Part shown: positions 5,967 through 14,409 of the stretch, piece after piece
How the letters are laid out: each line of letters opens with the position of its first letter
Position numbering within the stretch: position 1 is the first letter of the stretch
Virus record (IMG/VR): IMGVR_UViG_3300020185_000282
Coordinates: 1 to 22,612 of that record
Source: a virus
Length of the DNA: 22,612 nt
Strand: one strand, 5' to 3'
Notes under the pieces: generated by a model
The model's input: the letters and a program-made list of their open reading frames with translations, nothing else
What the model was told of the DNA's origin: nothing
Database searches by the model: none
Translations under genes and position numbers: made by a program

Positions 5967-7999
5967 TGGTAACTGGTTACACCGCAACTGAAATTGGAGA
6001 TGTTCTAATAGCTAGGCTTAAAGAACCATATAGTGGAATTCTTAGGGTATTAGGTTGGACTATTGTCGCTGGACTTTCTACAAGTAGAACAAGAAATATT
6101 ACCCTCAATTTTACAGCAGGTTCTAATGTTGTGGCTTCATCTGCTAGTTTTTCTTTTAATATTGGTGAAAAAATTATAGTAGGTAATCAATACTTTACAG
6201 TTAATTCTCTATATGATACTATTACGGGAGAGTTTGAAATATTAGAAACTCCAACATTTAGCGGTGATTCACTAAAGGTATATGAAGAACCTAATGCAAA
6301 CAATTTGTTTGTTTATGAATATAGATGGTCTCAAAATAAAGAGGCCAACGGAGGAGAAATGTCTGAGTTTAGACCACTAAATGAAGGTACATCAAATGGA
6401 GACATCATGTCTATTAACTTTAATTCTGAGCTTCCTCTTTGGTTAGATATACGAGCTACTGTTGATCGAATGTCTGGTAACGGAGTCACTGATTCTTTAA
6501 GTATATTGAGCGTTACATACGAATTAGAAACAGAGAATGGAACAATAGAAGCATGTCCTCAATTTTGTGGAGAATGTGAAGATCCATGGGCATTTGTTGG
6601 GTGTGAAGGTATAACTGTAGAATGTGAATCTAACTTATTTAATCCATATGAACTTAAAAGGCCAGTTAACTTATATAAACAAATAACCGATGTTTCTACT
6701 TCTATTTGGGGACATGAAGTAAGGTATTTTAGAGTAGAGCCAGATACTAGAACAAAGGACGTAATATTAATGGAATATTCTTTATATAGTGTTGTAGAAG
6801 AGGGTTCAGTTAAAATTATGGTGCCAGATAATGAATTTCCAACTGAAGAATTTAACTATGACATCTTTGGAATGGGCTTTGAAGAGTTTGAAATCCATAT
6901 TACTGAAAATGAATTTAATAAAACATTTGGATTAGGACCTTCTCCAAGAAGTAGAGATTACTTATTCTTTCCATTTAACAACAGAATGTATGAAGTTTCT
7001 TCTGTTGTTTTTGCAGATGAGTTTAATAGAAGTTTGACGTATTGGAAAGTCATGCTTAAGAAATATGAAGATAGAACTTCTAGTATTCATACCGATACAA
7101 CAGTTGAACAGACCGTTGATGATTTAGTAGTAGGCGTAGAAGAAGTTTTTGGAGAAGAAATTCAAGAAGAGTTTGATAAGGTTACAAAACCTCAACAATA
7201 TAAAACAGTATTCCACGTTGTACAAGATGGAATTAGAGCAGCTATACACAAGCAGCTTAAAATAGCTGATGTTGATTTAAGAAATAGATGGACTGTGGTT
7301 TCTAGAAACTATTATGACTTAACAACAGCTACTAATAAAGTATTTAATCAAACTACTCAAAGAAATGATAATGTATTCGATGAAGCTATTATTTATAATT
7401 TAAACTCTTCTTTAACAGAGGATGCTAACATAGCATACACTGCTTGGTTTAAACCAATCTTAAACACAACATTCCAAACAGTGCATCAAACTTTGATTAA
7501 TGGATTAGATGGAGATAAGGGCATTTTAATAGAAACTTCTAGACAACAATTTAGAATTACTCTCAATGATCAGATTTATACATATGATTTTGGAAATATA
7601 GACAATTCAGAAAATCCATTTTTTGAAGCCAGTGATTCAACTTGGTATTCAATGGTTGTTAATATAAGTAATCAGTACAATGAAATGTCGGTTAACATAT
7701 ATAAACTTAAAGATGAAGTAAACGAGGGATTACCTCAAAACTCACCTAATAGATTAGAGTCTGTATTTACTGAATTAACTACCATTCCAGCTAATTTAAC
7801 ATGGGAGACTAGTAAACAGTATAATTTACAAGGAGGATACATGTGGATGACAAACATTAGAATATTTACCAAAACAATTGGATCTGATCAACATCAAAAT
7901 GTTCTTCAGCAATATGTTGTTAGAGATTCGCATATAAACATCTTAACAGATAATGCTATTCCAAGTATTATGTTAAGAAAGTATAGTTCATCTAGGTAA
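5966..7999 (+). CDS. 14: Large neck protein, gp14-like core with LamG-like C-terminal domain
   Basis: The product is 677 residues. The central part (about 240-370) follows the pattern of T4-like gp14 neck proteins: G-H-E-V-R-YF near 249, an IFGMGFEEFEIHI strand region near 300, then RSRDYLFFPFNNRMYEV (328-344) and YWKVMLKKYE (359-368). gp14 helps connect the filled head to the tail. T4 gp14 is only 256 residues. Here an N-terminal beta-rich part (1-195) and a five-Cys cluster (197, 201, 204, 213, 220) come first. A C-terminal region (about 470-640) has concanavalin/LamG-like strands (YTAWFKPI, WYSMVVNIS, MSVNIYKL). It lies directly upstream of gene 16, as gp14 nearly does in T4. The start overlaps the previous stop by one base (TAATG). 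The neck assignment is a remembered pattern match. Confidence 0.65.
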   Translation: MVTGYTATEIGDVLIARLKEPYSGILRVLGWTIVAGLSTSRTRNITLNFTAGSNVVASSASFSFNIGEKIIVGNQYFTVNSLYDTITGEFEILETPTFSGDSLKVYEEPNANNLFVYEYRWSQNKEANGGEMSEFRPLNEGTSNGDIMSINFNSELPLWLDIRATVDRMSGNGVTDSLSILSVTYELETENGTIEACPQFCGECEDPWAFVGCEGITVECESNLFNPYELKRPVNLYKQITDVSTSIWGHEVRYFRVEPDTRTKDVILMEYSLYSVVEEGSVKIMVPDNEFPTEEFNYDIFGMGFEEFEIHITENEFNKTFGLGPSPRSRDYLFFPFNNRMYEVSSVVFADEFNRSLTYWKVMLKKYEDRTSSIHTDTTVEQTVDDLVVGVEEVFGEEIQEEFDKVTKPQQYKTVFHVVQDGIRAAIHKQLKIADVDLRNRWTVVSRNYYDLTTATNKVFNQTTQRNDNVFDEAIIYNLNSSLTEDANIAYTAWFKPILNTTFQTVHQTLINGLDGDKGILIETSRQQFRITLNDQIYTYDFGNIDNSENPFFEASDSTWYSMVVNISNQYNEMSVNIYKLKDEVNEGLPQNSPNRLESVFTELTTIPANLTWETSKQYNLQGGYMWMTNIRIFTKTIGSDQHQNVLQQYVVRDSHINILTDNAIPSIMLRKYSSSR

Positions 8000-8031
8000 T
8001 TATTCCTTTTTTAATATAGAATAATTTACTA

Positions 8032-8040
8032 GATATATAG
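8032..8040 (+). promoter_or_regulatory. Candidate phage late promoter, GATATATAG
   Basis: GATATATAG lies 25 bases before the terminase small-subunit ATG (8057), in the 57-base gap after the neck gene. It is the closest of the series to its start codon. Confidence 0.5.
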
Positions 8041-8056
8041 AATATAATATCATAAT

Positions 8057-8713
8057 ATGAGTGAAAAGAAACAAACCATTTCAGAGCAAGCTGACGAGAT
8101 AAGAAGAGAGCTTGATAATTTAATAGGAGACAATGATGATTTGGATGTAGATTCAGATCCTACTGATTTACCTATTATAAACCAACCTTCAACTCCTATG
8201 GTTAACTATGCTGAATTAAAGGGTAAAGCCAGTAAGCAAGCACAAAAAACTATTACTAGTCTCATGAAGTTTTATCTTGATGCTGACATCATAGAAAAAG
8301 ACGAGTATATTAAAGCTAAAAAGCAAATGGATGAAATGACCATGGCTTCTTTAATTTATCAATTACAAGCTGGAGAAAAAGCGTTAACAACTTTATTAGA
8401 AACTATTGATGGTGGTGAATTAGCACCGAGAATGTTTGAAGTATTAGCTACTTTGCAAAAATCAATGCTTGATATTATTAAATCACAAACTATGTATTTG
8501 ATGGCGGCTGAAGAATCAACTAAAAGAATTGCACGTGACGCAGAACTTTACAATAAAAGAGTAAACGATTCTGAAATAGAAAAGGCAATCGGTGGAGAAG
8601 AAGCTGGTAATGTAATGAGAGGTACTAAAGACCTAATGGCAAAGATACAAATGGGTATAACAAACAGCGACGAAGATATAGAAGATATAGAAATAGAAGA
8701 GATAGATGAGTGA
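8057..8713 (+). CDS. 16: Terminase small subunit (gp16-like)
   Basis: This is the DNA-recognition and regulatory subunit of the packaging motor. It has 218 residues (T4 gp16 has 164), with an acidic N-terminal region, a central helical domain (about 60-185) and a very acidic C-terminus (DEDIEDIEIEEIDE). The helical segment LAPRMFEVLATLQKSMLDI (about 121-139) has the arrangement of gp16 proteins of marine T4-like phages (P-R-x-FEV-x-x-L). The position is decisive: its last 8 bases overlap the start of the large terminase. There is no Shine-Dalgarno before the ATG. The acidic tail is encoded by an AT-rich run of GAA/GAT/ATA codons. Confidence 0.82.
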   Translation: MSEKKQTISEQADEIRRELDNLIGDNDDLDVDSDPTDLPIINQPSTPMVNYAELKGKASKQAQKTITSLMKFYLDADIIEKDEYIKAKKQMDEMTMASLIYQLQAGEKALTTLLETIDGGELAPRMFEVLATLQKSMLDIIKSQTMYLMAAEESTKRIARDAELYNKRVNDSEIEKAIGGEEAGNVMRGTKDLMAKIQMGITNSDEDIEDIEIEEIDE

Positions 8714-10535
8714 TTACGTTGGAGATAATAAATGGATTCCTAGAGGAGAAAGTTCAGTAGATTCTGAAAGATTAATTTGGTCTACAAAGCAAATTAATGA
8801 TCTTTTATTAGCACTTGATCAAGGATATAGACCAAAGGTTAAGATGCCCTTTTATGAAGGTAAACAATTTCTTAAAAAAGGTAATATTGTTTTTGATTAC
8901 ACTGATGAAGAAATAACAGAATTAGCTAGATGTGCTACTGATATAAATTATTTTGCTGAAAAATATGCAGTTGTCATGACAGACGAGGGCATTCAACAAG
9001 TAAAACTACGTGATTATCAAAAAGACATGTTAAAAAACTTTCAAAATGAAAGATTTAATATAGTACTTGCATCTAGACAGATGGGTAAAACAGTAACAGC
9101 TAGTATTTTTAATGCATGGTATCTAACATTTAATCATGATAAAAATACACTTTTACTAGCTAACAAATCTGAATCAACTAAAGAAATTATAGATAAAGCT
9201 AAAATAGTTATTGAGAATTTACCATTCTTTATGAAGCCTGGTATAATTAAGTACGACGTCATGAACGTTAAATGTGATAATGGATGTAGACTGGTAGGAC
9301 AAGCAACAACAGCTAAAGCGGGTATTGGTTTTACTATACATAACTTATACTTGGACGAGTTTGCACATATTCATCATACCATTGTTGACTCATTCTATGA
9401 AAACGTTTATCCTACACTATCTGCTTCTAAAATATCCAGAATTAATATTACTTCTACACCAAATGGATTTAATAAGTTCTATGAAATATATGCTGCTGCT
9501 GAGAGAGGAGATAATGAATATAGTGCTATAAGAATAGATTGGTGGCAACATCCAGATAGAGACGATGCATGGTATGACAGAGAATTAAAAAATCTTGGTT
9601 CTATTGAAGCATTCAACCGGCAATATGGAAACGAGTTTGTAAGTTCATCTAACCTTCTACTAGATCCAGCAGACATGAAGGTTATGAGAAAAAGAATGAA
9701 ACAGTTTGTTTGGCATGATATGGAAGAATTTGACTCAGCTAAACTTGATACTAAAGGCTTTTTAGGTTTTCACCCTGACTTCGATACAACAGATGCGCGC
9801 AACGGAGAAAAGTTTTGGCTATTTTCAGTAGACATTGCGGAAGGAAACGGAGGTGATTGTTCTGTAATTAATATTTTCGAAGTTAAACCTATGGAAGATG
9901 ACGAACTAAATAAAGTCATAAATCCTGGTGCAATGTATGATTTTTTTAAGATAGATCAGGTTGCAGTATTTAGATCAAACGAGCATGTTATAGAAGATTT
10001 TGCAAAAGTTTTATACATATTAGCAATAGATATATTCTATTTTGAAAACGTAAAAATGATAATTGAATATAACACATATGGGACCGTTTTAATACAGTAT
10101 TTAAGAAGTATATTTCCTCAAACAAATGATTTTGACGATGATATGATAGTTAGATTTAGACATCGACATGATGCTAAAACTTTAAAACCCGGCATTAAAC
10201 TTAAATCCGATAATAAAGCCATCTTTTGTCAAAACTTCGCTAAATTATATAAAACAAATAGAATAAACATTACTGACATAGAAACGGTTAGAGAAGCGAG
10301 CCTTTTTGGTACATTACCAAATGGCAGTTATGGAGCTCAAATGGGTAATGACGATATTGTAATGACGGCTATTACTTCAACTGAGTTTTTTAATACAACT
10401 GACTATGCTGACTATATAGAAGAATTATTAGATTTTATAGAGCCTAGTATGCATTATAAAATGGAACAAATCTTGTATAAAGATACAACCGATGCTGGTG
10501 ATTTACAATATGATATTTATGATCTGTTAAAGTAA
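8706..10535 (+). CDS. 17: Terminase large subunit (gp17-like ATPase-nuclease)
   Basis: This is the packaging motor ATPase and headful nuclease. Its 609 residues compare with 610 in T4 gp17. The N-terminal ATPase has Walker A SRQMGKT (123-129), Walker B LYLDE (214-218) and coupling motif TSTPNG (249-254). The C-terminal RNase H-fold nuclease has the expected acidic triad: Asp376 in SVDIAEGNGGD, Glu454 in IIEYNTYG and Asp549/550 in GNDDIVM. The gene is intact, starts 8 bases inside gene 16 (ATGAGTGA overlap) and is probably coupled to it. It docks on the portal, which is not in this window. No terminator is seen before the sheath gene. Confidence 0.98.
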   Translation: MSDYVGDNKWIPRGESSVDSERLIWSTKQINDLLLALDQGYRPKVKMPFYEGKQFLKKGNIVFDYTDEEITELARCATDINYFAEKYAVVMTDEGIQQVKLRDYQKDMLKNFQNERFNIVLASRQMGKTVTASIFNAWYLTFNHDKNTLLLANKSESTKEIIDKAKIVIENLPFFMKPGIIKYDVMNVKCDNGCRLVGQATTAKAGIGFTIHNLYLDEFAHIHHTIVDSFYENVYPTLSASKISRINITSTPNGFNKFYEIYAAAERGDNEYSAIRIDWWQHPDRDDAWYDRELKNLGSIEAFNRQYGNEFVSSSNLLLDPADMKVMRKRMKQFVWHDMEEFDSAKLDTKGFLGFHPDFDTTDARNGEKFWLFSVDIAEGNGGDCSVINIFEVKPMEDDELNKVINPGAMYDFFKIDQVAVFRSNEHVIEDFAKVLYILAIDIFYFENVKMIIEYNTYGTVLIQYLRSIFPQTNDFDDDMIVRFRHRHDAKTLKPGIKLKSDNKAIFCQNFAKLYKTNRINITDIETVREASLFGTLPNGSYGAQMGNDDIVMTAITSTEFFNTTDYADYIEELLDFIEPSMHYKMEQILYKDTTDAGDLQYDIYDLLK

Positions 10536-10552
10536 AAACACCGCCAAAGACA

Positions 10553-10561
10553 GATATATAG
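10553..10561 (+). promoter_or_regulatory. Candidate phage late promoter, GATATATAG
   Basis: GATATATAG lies 37 bases before the sheath ATG. It is followed by AAAAAG, which makes it identical over 15 bases to the motif at 152. A dedicated promoter fits the high copy number needed for sheath protein. Confidence 0.55.
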
Positions 10562-10589
10562 AAAAAGTAAAAAATACAAATTAAAAGAT

Positions 10590-13499
10590 ATGGCAATAAG
10601 TCCCGAACTACAACAGTTTAAAAGCTCAGGTGTATACCGCCTAGAGTTTGACAAATCACAAACAGTAAATGTTCCTCAAGAGACTATTAGATTAGTCGTA
10701 GGTCACTCCGAAACAGGACCCTATAATACTCCAGTTTTCATAGAGAATACTGAACAATTTATCCAGGCTTTTGGAACAGCTACTAAATCTATGGAAAATA
10801 GAGGTATGTTCTTTCACAGATCAGCTATAGAAGCTCTATCAAGAGGTCCTATTTTAGCAGTTAACCTATATAAGGCATCTGAAGGAGACACGGCTGTTTG
10901 GACATCAATCGCAACTAATGGCTCTGAGCAAGGTTTAACTTCAATTCAAGGTTCTTCAGGTTTCTCAACATACTTTGATACTGAAAGATTTTGGACACCT
11001 AATGACGATAAGTTATTAAAGGTAGTTGAACAATCATATGGTATTGATGCTGCTGCGGCTGAAGCTGGTTTGCAAAATAGAACATTAAACTTTACTAATA
11101 TTAAGCAAGACCCAATTACAGTTATTGTAAAACAGGCTGCTGATACTAGAGGTTTTGAAATTACAGCAAGAGAATGGTATGGAGAAGGAAATCAACCAGA
11201 AGGAGTTGATCCTCTTGATTATATCTCAGAATACATGGTAGACGTATTAGTCTTTAAGGGTAAGTTTGAAGCATCTGAATTGACAAATGATCCAGTATAT
11301 GGAACATATTTTGATGAAGACGGTTTAGTTAAAGAAAAACTAGGTGGTTTTGCAAATCTAAGAGAAGTTTCTCTAATGGCAAGCTATACTGGTTCTTTAT
11401 TACCTGATTTCATAGACTTAGAAGGCAGACAACTTTACATTGAGGCTCTAATAAATCTAGAAACTAGAAAAACAGGTCTATTTTGTGCTGTTAACGAAGA
11501 AGCAACTGCACATGTTGATTTAGTAGGAGATTCATTTGATGTTTATCAAGACTACGAGGTTCTTTCACATATTGTTAAGCAAGATACTTCACTTGATCAA
11601 TTAGGACAAATAGATGTTACTGATGTACCAGTCGTTGGTTTTGTTGAAAAAATTAGTGATTATGAAGTAAGAGTACATGGAGAAGACGTAAGCTCTACTA
11701 TTTCAACTGGAGCATTTTTAGCTTCAACCACGGGAGGAGAATATGCTAGAGTAGAAAGTTCTATTTATAATGTAGCTAGCGATTTAACAGTTATTATAAC
11801 ATCAGGAGAGCCTGTATCAGATTTAGGCAATGGTACTCCAGCAGCTACACCATTTAGCTTTACATCTGCAGCTGGTTTAACTCTTGTAACTAATGTATCT
11901 GCAGATGATACAATAAGAATACAATCACCACAGGGTGTTAATGCACAGCCAACTGCTGGTCAATTTATTGAATTAAACGGATCTTGGTATAAGGTATTAA
12001 ATGTAACACCACAGGGTCAAGATTTAGATATTCAACTTACAATTTCTACAACTGCAGGTTTGCAAACTTATCTAACAGGTTTAGACGTTTCTCAGCCAGT
12101 TAGCTTTGACATCATATCAGCAGCTTCTTCAACAGTAGGTGTATATAACATTGGTTTAAATAGCAGAGTGCTTATAGTACCTGATGAAAATGTAGACGGT
12201 TGGGGATATGAAGCGGTCGGAGCTGGCGTAATTGTTTTTGATAAACTTCAAGGCCCTGGAGATCCTGAGCCTGATTTCAATGACGCAATTAAAGTTGGTC
12301 AGTATTTATCTATGCCAAATAACAATAAATTGGCAAGAATCTTACAAATCATTAAATCAACTGAAGATGAAGGAAGCGCAGGCGTAAGACATAAAGTAAG
12401 AATAGTTACACATAGAGAAGTAACAGCTAGACCAGCTTATGCATTTAAGTCATATGATGAAGTTACAGTTTCTTATAAAACTTTCCCACTAGAAGGTTGT
12501 AATATAGAAGCTAAAAATATCAAGGACTTATTATCTGTTTTAGTTCCAGGAGAAGATCAAGGTTTTGCAAATACTTTGGTTGACAAAGACGCTATTACTT
12601 ATAGATACTTAGTTGACACGTTTGGATCATTAGAAAATAACGAAATCTTTAATAAAGTTGAGTTTACTCAATTGGCTAGAGAAAGACAAAATGCTTCAGC
12701 TATTTTGAATGCACCTATGGTTACTGAACTTAGAAAATGTACTAATCCTTCATTTGTTAATTCTGATGATGTATTTAAAACTAAGTTTATTCAAACTGGA
12801 GGTAATTTGGATCAAAACCCATCTAGACTATATGCTATGCCTGAGGTACTAGAAGGAGCTAATTACGGTTTCTATTATGGTCCAGGTTTAGTTGTAGTTG
12901 AAGGTGGTAAAAGAAAGATTATTCCACCAGCAGCATACGTATCTAATAACTATATCGATAAGTATACTAATTCATTACCATGGTCTATCGTTGCAGGTCC
13001 AAGAAGAGGAGTTGTGACAGGTGTAGACGTACAAGGTGTTGAATATTCTTTTGATAAAATAGATAGAGATGTAGTCGAACCATTTGGTATTAATCCTATC
13101 TGCTTTGAAAGAGGCGTAGGTTTAGTTATTAAAGGTAATAAGACAGCACAGCAAAAGATCACATCTGCTTTATCTTCAGCTCATGTTAGAGAAGCTCTTA
13201 TTTATATCGAAGATGGTCTTGCTGAAATTCTACAAAACTACTTGTTTGAATTTAATACAGCACAGACTAGACTTGAAATTAAGACTCTAGCCGATGCGTT
13301 TATGGAAGCAGTTAAGAAAGATGGAGGTGTTTACGATTACCGTAACATCATGGATACAACAAATAACACTAACGAAGTAATTGATGCAAATATAGGTGTC
13401 CTTGACACCTTTGTTGAGCCAGTGAAAGGATTGGAAATCTTAGTCTCTAGGGTAACTGTTCTAAACACAGGTGAAATTGCAACAGGTAACTTCTCATAA
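10590..13499 (+). CDS. 18: Tail sheath protein (gp18-like), enlarged
   Basis: This is the contractile tail sheath subunit. The N-terminus (SPELQQFKSSGVY... TGPYNTPVFI) is typical of sheath proteins. The conserved C-terminal domain (about 850-969) carries the sheath hallmarks: HVREALIYIEDGL, FEFNTAQTR, and a TTNNTNEVID-type segment before the closing beta strands (SRVTVLN). At 969 residues it is about 310 longer than T4 gp18 (659). The surplus appears to lie in a beta-rich, Thr/Ser/Gly-rich middle region (about 340-560), a likely surface-exposed insertion on the sheath. It is followed by the tube gene under its own promoter motif. There is no Shine-Dalgarno. Confidence 0.96.
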   Translation: MAISPELQQFKSSGVYRLEFDKSQTVNVPQETIRLVVGHSETGPYNTPVFIENTEQFIQAFGTATKSMENRGMFFHRSAIEALSRGPILAVNLYKASEGDTAVWTSIATNGSEQGLTSIQGSSGFSTYFDTERFWTPNDDKLLKVVEQSYGIDAAAAEAGLQNRTLNFTNIKQDPITVIVKQAADTRGFEITAREWYGEGNQPEGVDPLDYISEYMVDVLVFKGKFEASELTNDPVYGTYFDEDGLVKEKLGGFANLREVSLMASYTGSLLPDFIDLEGRQLYIEALINLETRKTGLFCAVNEEATAHVDLVGDSFDVYQDYEVLSHIVKQDTSLDQLGQIDVTDVPVVGFVEKISDYEVRVHGEDVSSTISTGAFLASTTGGEYARVESSIYNVASDLTVIITSGEPVSDLGNGTPAATPFSFTSAAGLTLVTNVSADDTIRIQSPQGVNAQPTAGQFIELNGSWYKVLNVTPQGQDLDIQLTISTTAGLQTYLTGLDVSQPVSFDIISAASSTVGVYNIGLNSRVLIVPDENVDGWGYEAVGAGVIVFDKLQGPGDPEPDFNDAIKVGQYLSMPNNNKLARILQIIKSTEDEGSAGVRHKVRIVTHREVTARPAYAFKSYDEVTVSYKTFPLEGCNIEAKNIKDLLSVLVPGEDQGFANTLVDKDAITYRYLVDTFGSLENNEIFNKVEFTQLARERQNASAILNAPMVTELRKCTNPSFVNSDDVFKTKFIQTGGNLDQNPSRLYAMPEVLEGANYGFYYGPGLVVVEGGKRKIIPPAAYVSNNYIDKYTNSLPWSIVAGPRRGVVTGVDVQGVEYSFDKIDRDVVEPFGINPICFERGVGLVIKGNKTAQQKITSALSSAHVREALIYIEDGLAEILQNYLFEFNTAQTRLEIKTLADAFMEAVKKDGGVYDYRNIMDTTNNTNEVIDANIGVLDTFVEPVKGLEILVSRVTVLNTGEIATGNFS

Positions 13500-13506
13500 T
13501 AAGAGT

Positions 13507-13515
13507 GATATATAA
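13507..13515 (+). promoter_or_regulatory. Candidate phage late promoter, GATATATAA
   Basis: GATATATAA lies 29 bases before the tail tube ATG, in the 36-base gap after the sheath gene. It would allow the tube to be expressed independently of the long sheath message. Confidence 0.5.
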
Positions 13516-13535
13516 AATAAATTATAGACATTAAA

Positions 13536-14099
13536 ATGGCAGGTTTACCACATTACAGAGAAGATCAAACTAGCAAAAAAAACAGGCAGTTTGAGCCAGT
13601 ACAAGCTAACCTATTTGAGGTTACTATTTTGGCACCAGACGCGGTTACTGGAGATACAGATCTTCTTCTTCAACACGTTAATTCAATCTCAGGATTAGAA
13701 GGTATTCATAGAGAAGTTGCGGCAATTGAGCAAAAATATAAGTTTGCTACCAGATCATATGCTGGTGTACCAGACGGAACAGCGCTCGACGTAACAGTTA
13801 ATTTCTCATTGAATTTAAACGATTCTAACCAAGCTTACGTTTACAAAACATTAAGAGATTGGTACAGAGCTCAATATAATCCAGAGACTGGTGAAATGGG
13901 ATTAAAGAAAGATTATACAGGAACAATTGTTATAGTTCAATTCAATAGAAAGGGAGATATCTACAGAAAGGTAACTCTTGAGGATTGCTTTATTACATCA
14001 GGACTTGGTTTTACCGGTACTTTAGATTATGGTACAGCTGACGCACAGACTCTAGAAGTATCTTGGAGATCTGACGTATTTGCTGAAGAATTAACTTAA
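13536..14099 (+). CDS. 19: Tail tube protein (gp19-like)
   Basis: This is the major tail tube subunit that stacks as hexamers inside the sheath. It has 187 residues, against 163 in T4 gp19. The pattern is standard: N-terminal FEPVQANLFEVTI strand (about 18-30), a loop followed by REVAAIEQKYKFA, a central DVTVNFSLN strand, the helix YKTLRDWYRAQYNPETGEMG (about 108-127) and C-terminal strands IVIVQFNRKGDIYRKVT, then LEVSWRSD. The gene directly follows the sheath and is closed by a strong terminator, so it ends the 16-19 block. Confidence 0.96.
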   Translation: MAGLPHYREDQTSKKNRQFEPVQANLFEVTILAPDAVTGDTDLLLQHVNSISGLEGIHREVAAIEQKYKFATRSYAGVPDGTALDVTVNFSLNLNDSNQAYVYKTLRDWYRAQYNPETGEMGLKKDYTGTIVIVQFNRKGDIYRKVTLEDCFITSGLGFTGTLDYGTADAQTLEVSWRSDVFAEELT

Positions 14100-14108
14100 T
14101 TATTATTT

Positions 14109-14145
14109 AAGAAAGGGAGAGAAGGCTATTCTCTCCTTTTCTTTT
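14109..14145 (+). terminator. Rho-independent terminator after the tail tube gene
   Basis: A 13-bp stem is formed by AAGAAAGGGAGAG (14109-14121) and CTCTCCTTTTCTT (14131-14143), with one G-T pair and a 9-base loop. The T-rich 3' arm serves as the terminating tract. Confidence 0.85.
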
Positions 14146-14177
14146 GTAACATAAATATATTACAATATCAACATAAT

Positions 14178-14405
14178 ATGTCGAATAGAAGAGAAAAACT
14201 TACTAAAAAGTTACAAGTTCTTTTAACTGAGGAAGAGGTTAATATGGTTAATCGTATAATCTTAAATGAAGCAATAGAATCTGAAGCTAGGCCTATATCT
14301 GTAAGCGCGTTTATTAGAGATCTCATTCAACGAGAAATAAAACAAAGAACGCCACAGCAAATGTCAATAACAAGAGAGAATATTAAAAATCTTAAATCAA
14401 AATAA
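14178..14405 (+). CDS. Small ribbon-helix-helix (Arc/CopG-like) protein
   Basis: The 75-residue basic protein has the pattern of ribbon-helix-helix DNA-binding proteins. A strand (KKLQVLLT, 10-17) is followed by helix A (EEEVNMVNRIILNEA, 18-32), a turn with ISVSAFIRDLIQREI (40-54) as helix B, and a polar tail. Such proteins act as dimeric repressors or plasmid/phage regulators. It stands between the tube terminator and the gp26-type gene, with 4 bases before the latter, so it is co-expressed with a tail-assembly gene. It could be a late-stage transcriptional regulator. A structural use of the fold cannot be excluded. Confidence 0.75.
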   Translation: MSNRREKLTKKLQVLLTEEEVNMVNRIILNEAIESEARPISVSAFIRDLIQREIKQRTPQQMSITRENIKNLKSK

Positions 14406-14409
14406 CACA

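Noticed and set aside
7993-8030. AT-only hairpin (AATTATTC with GAATAATT) after the neck gene
   Set aside because: The stem is 8 bp of almost only A-T pairs with a 13-base loop, too weak to call a terminator.
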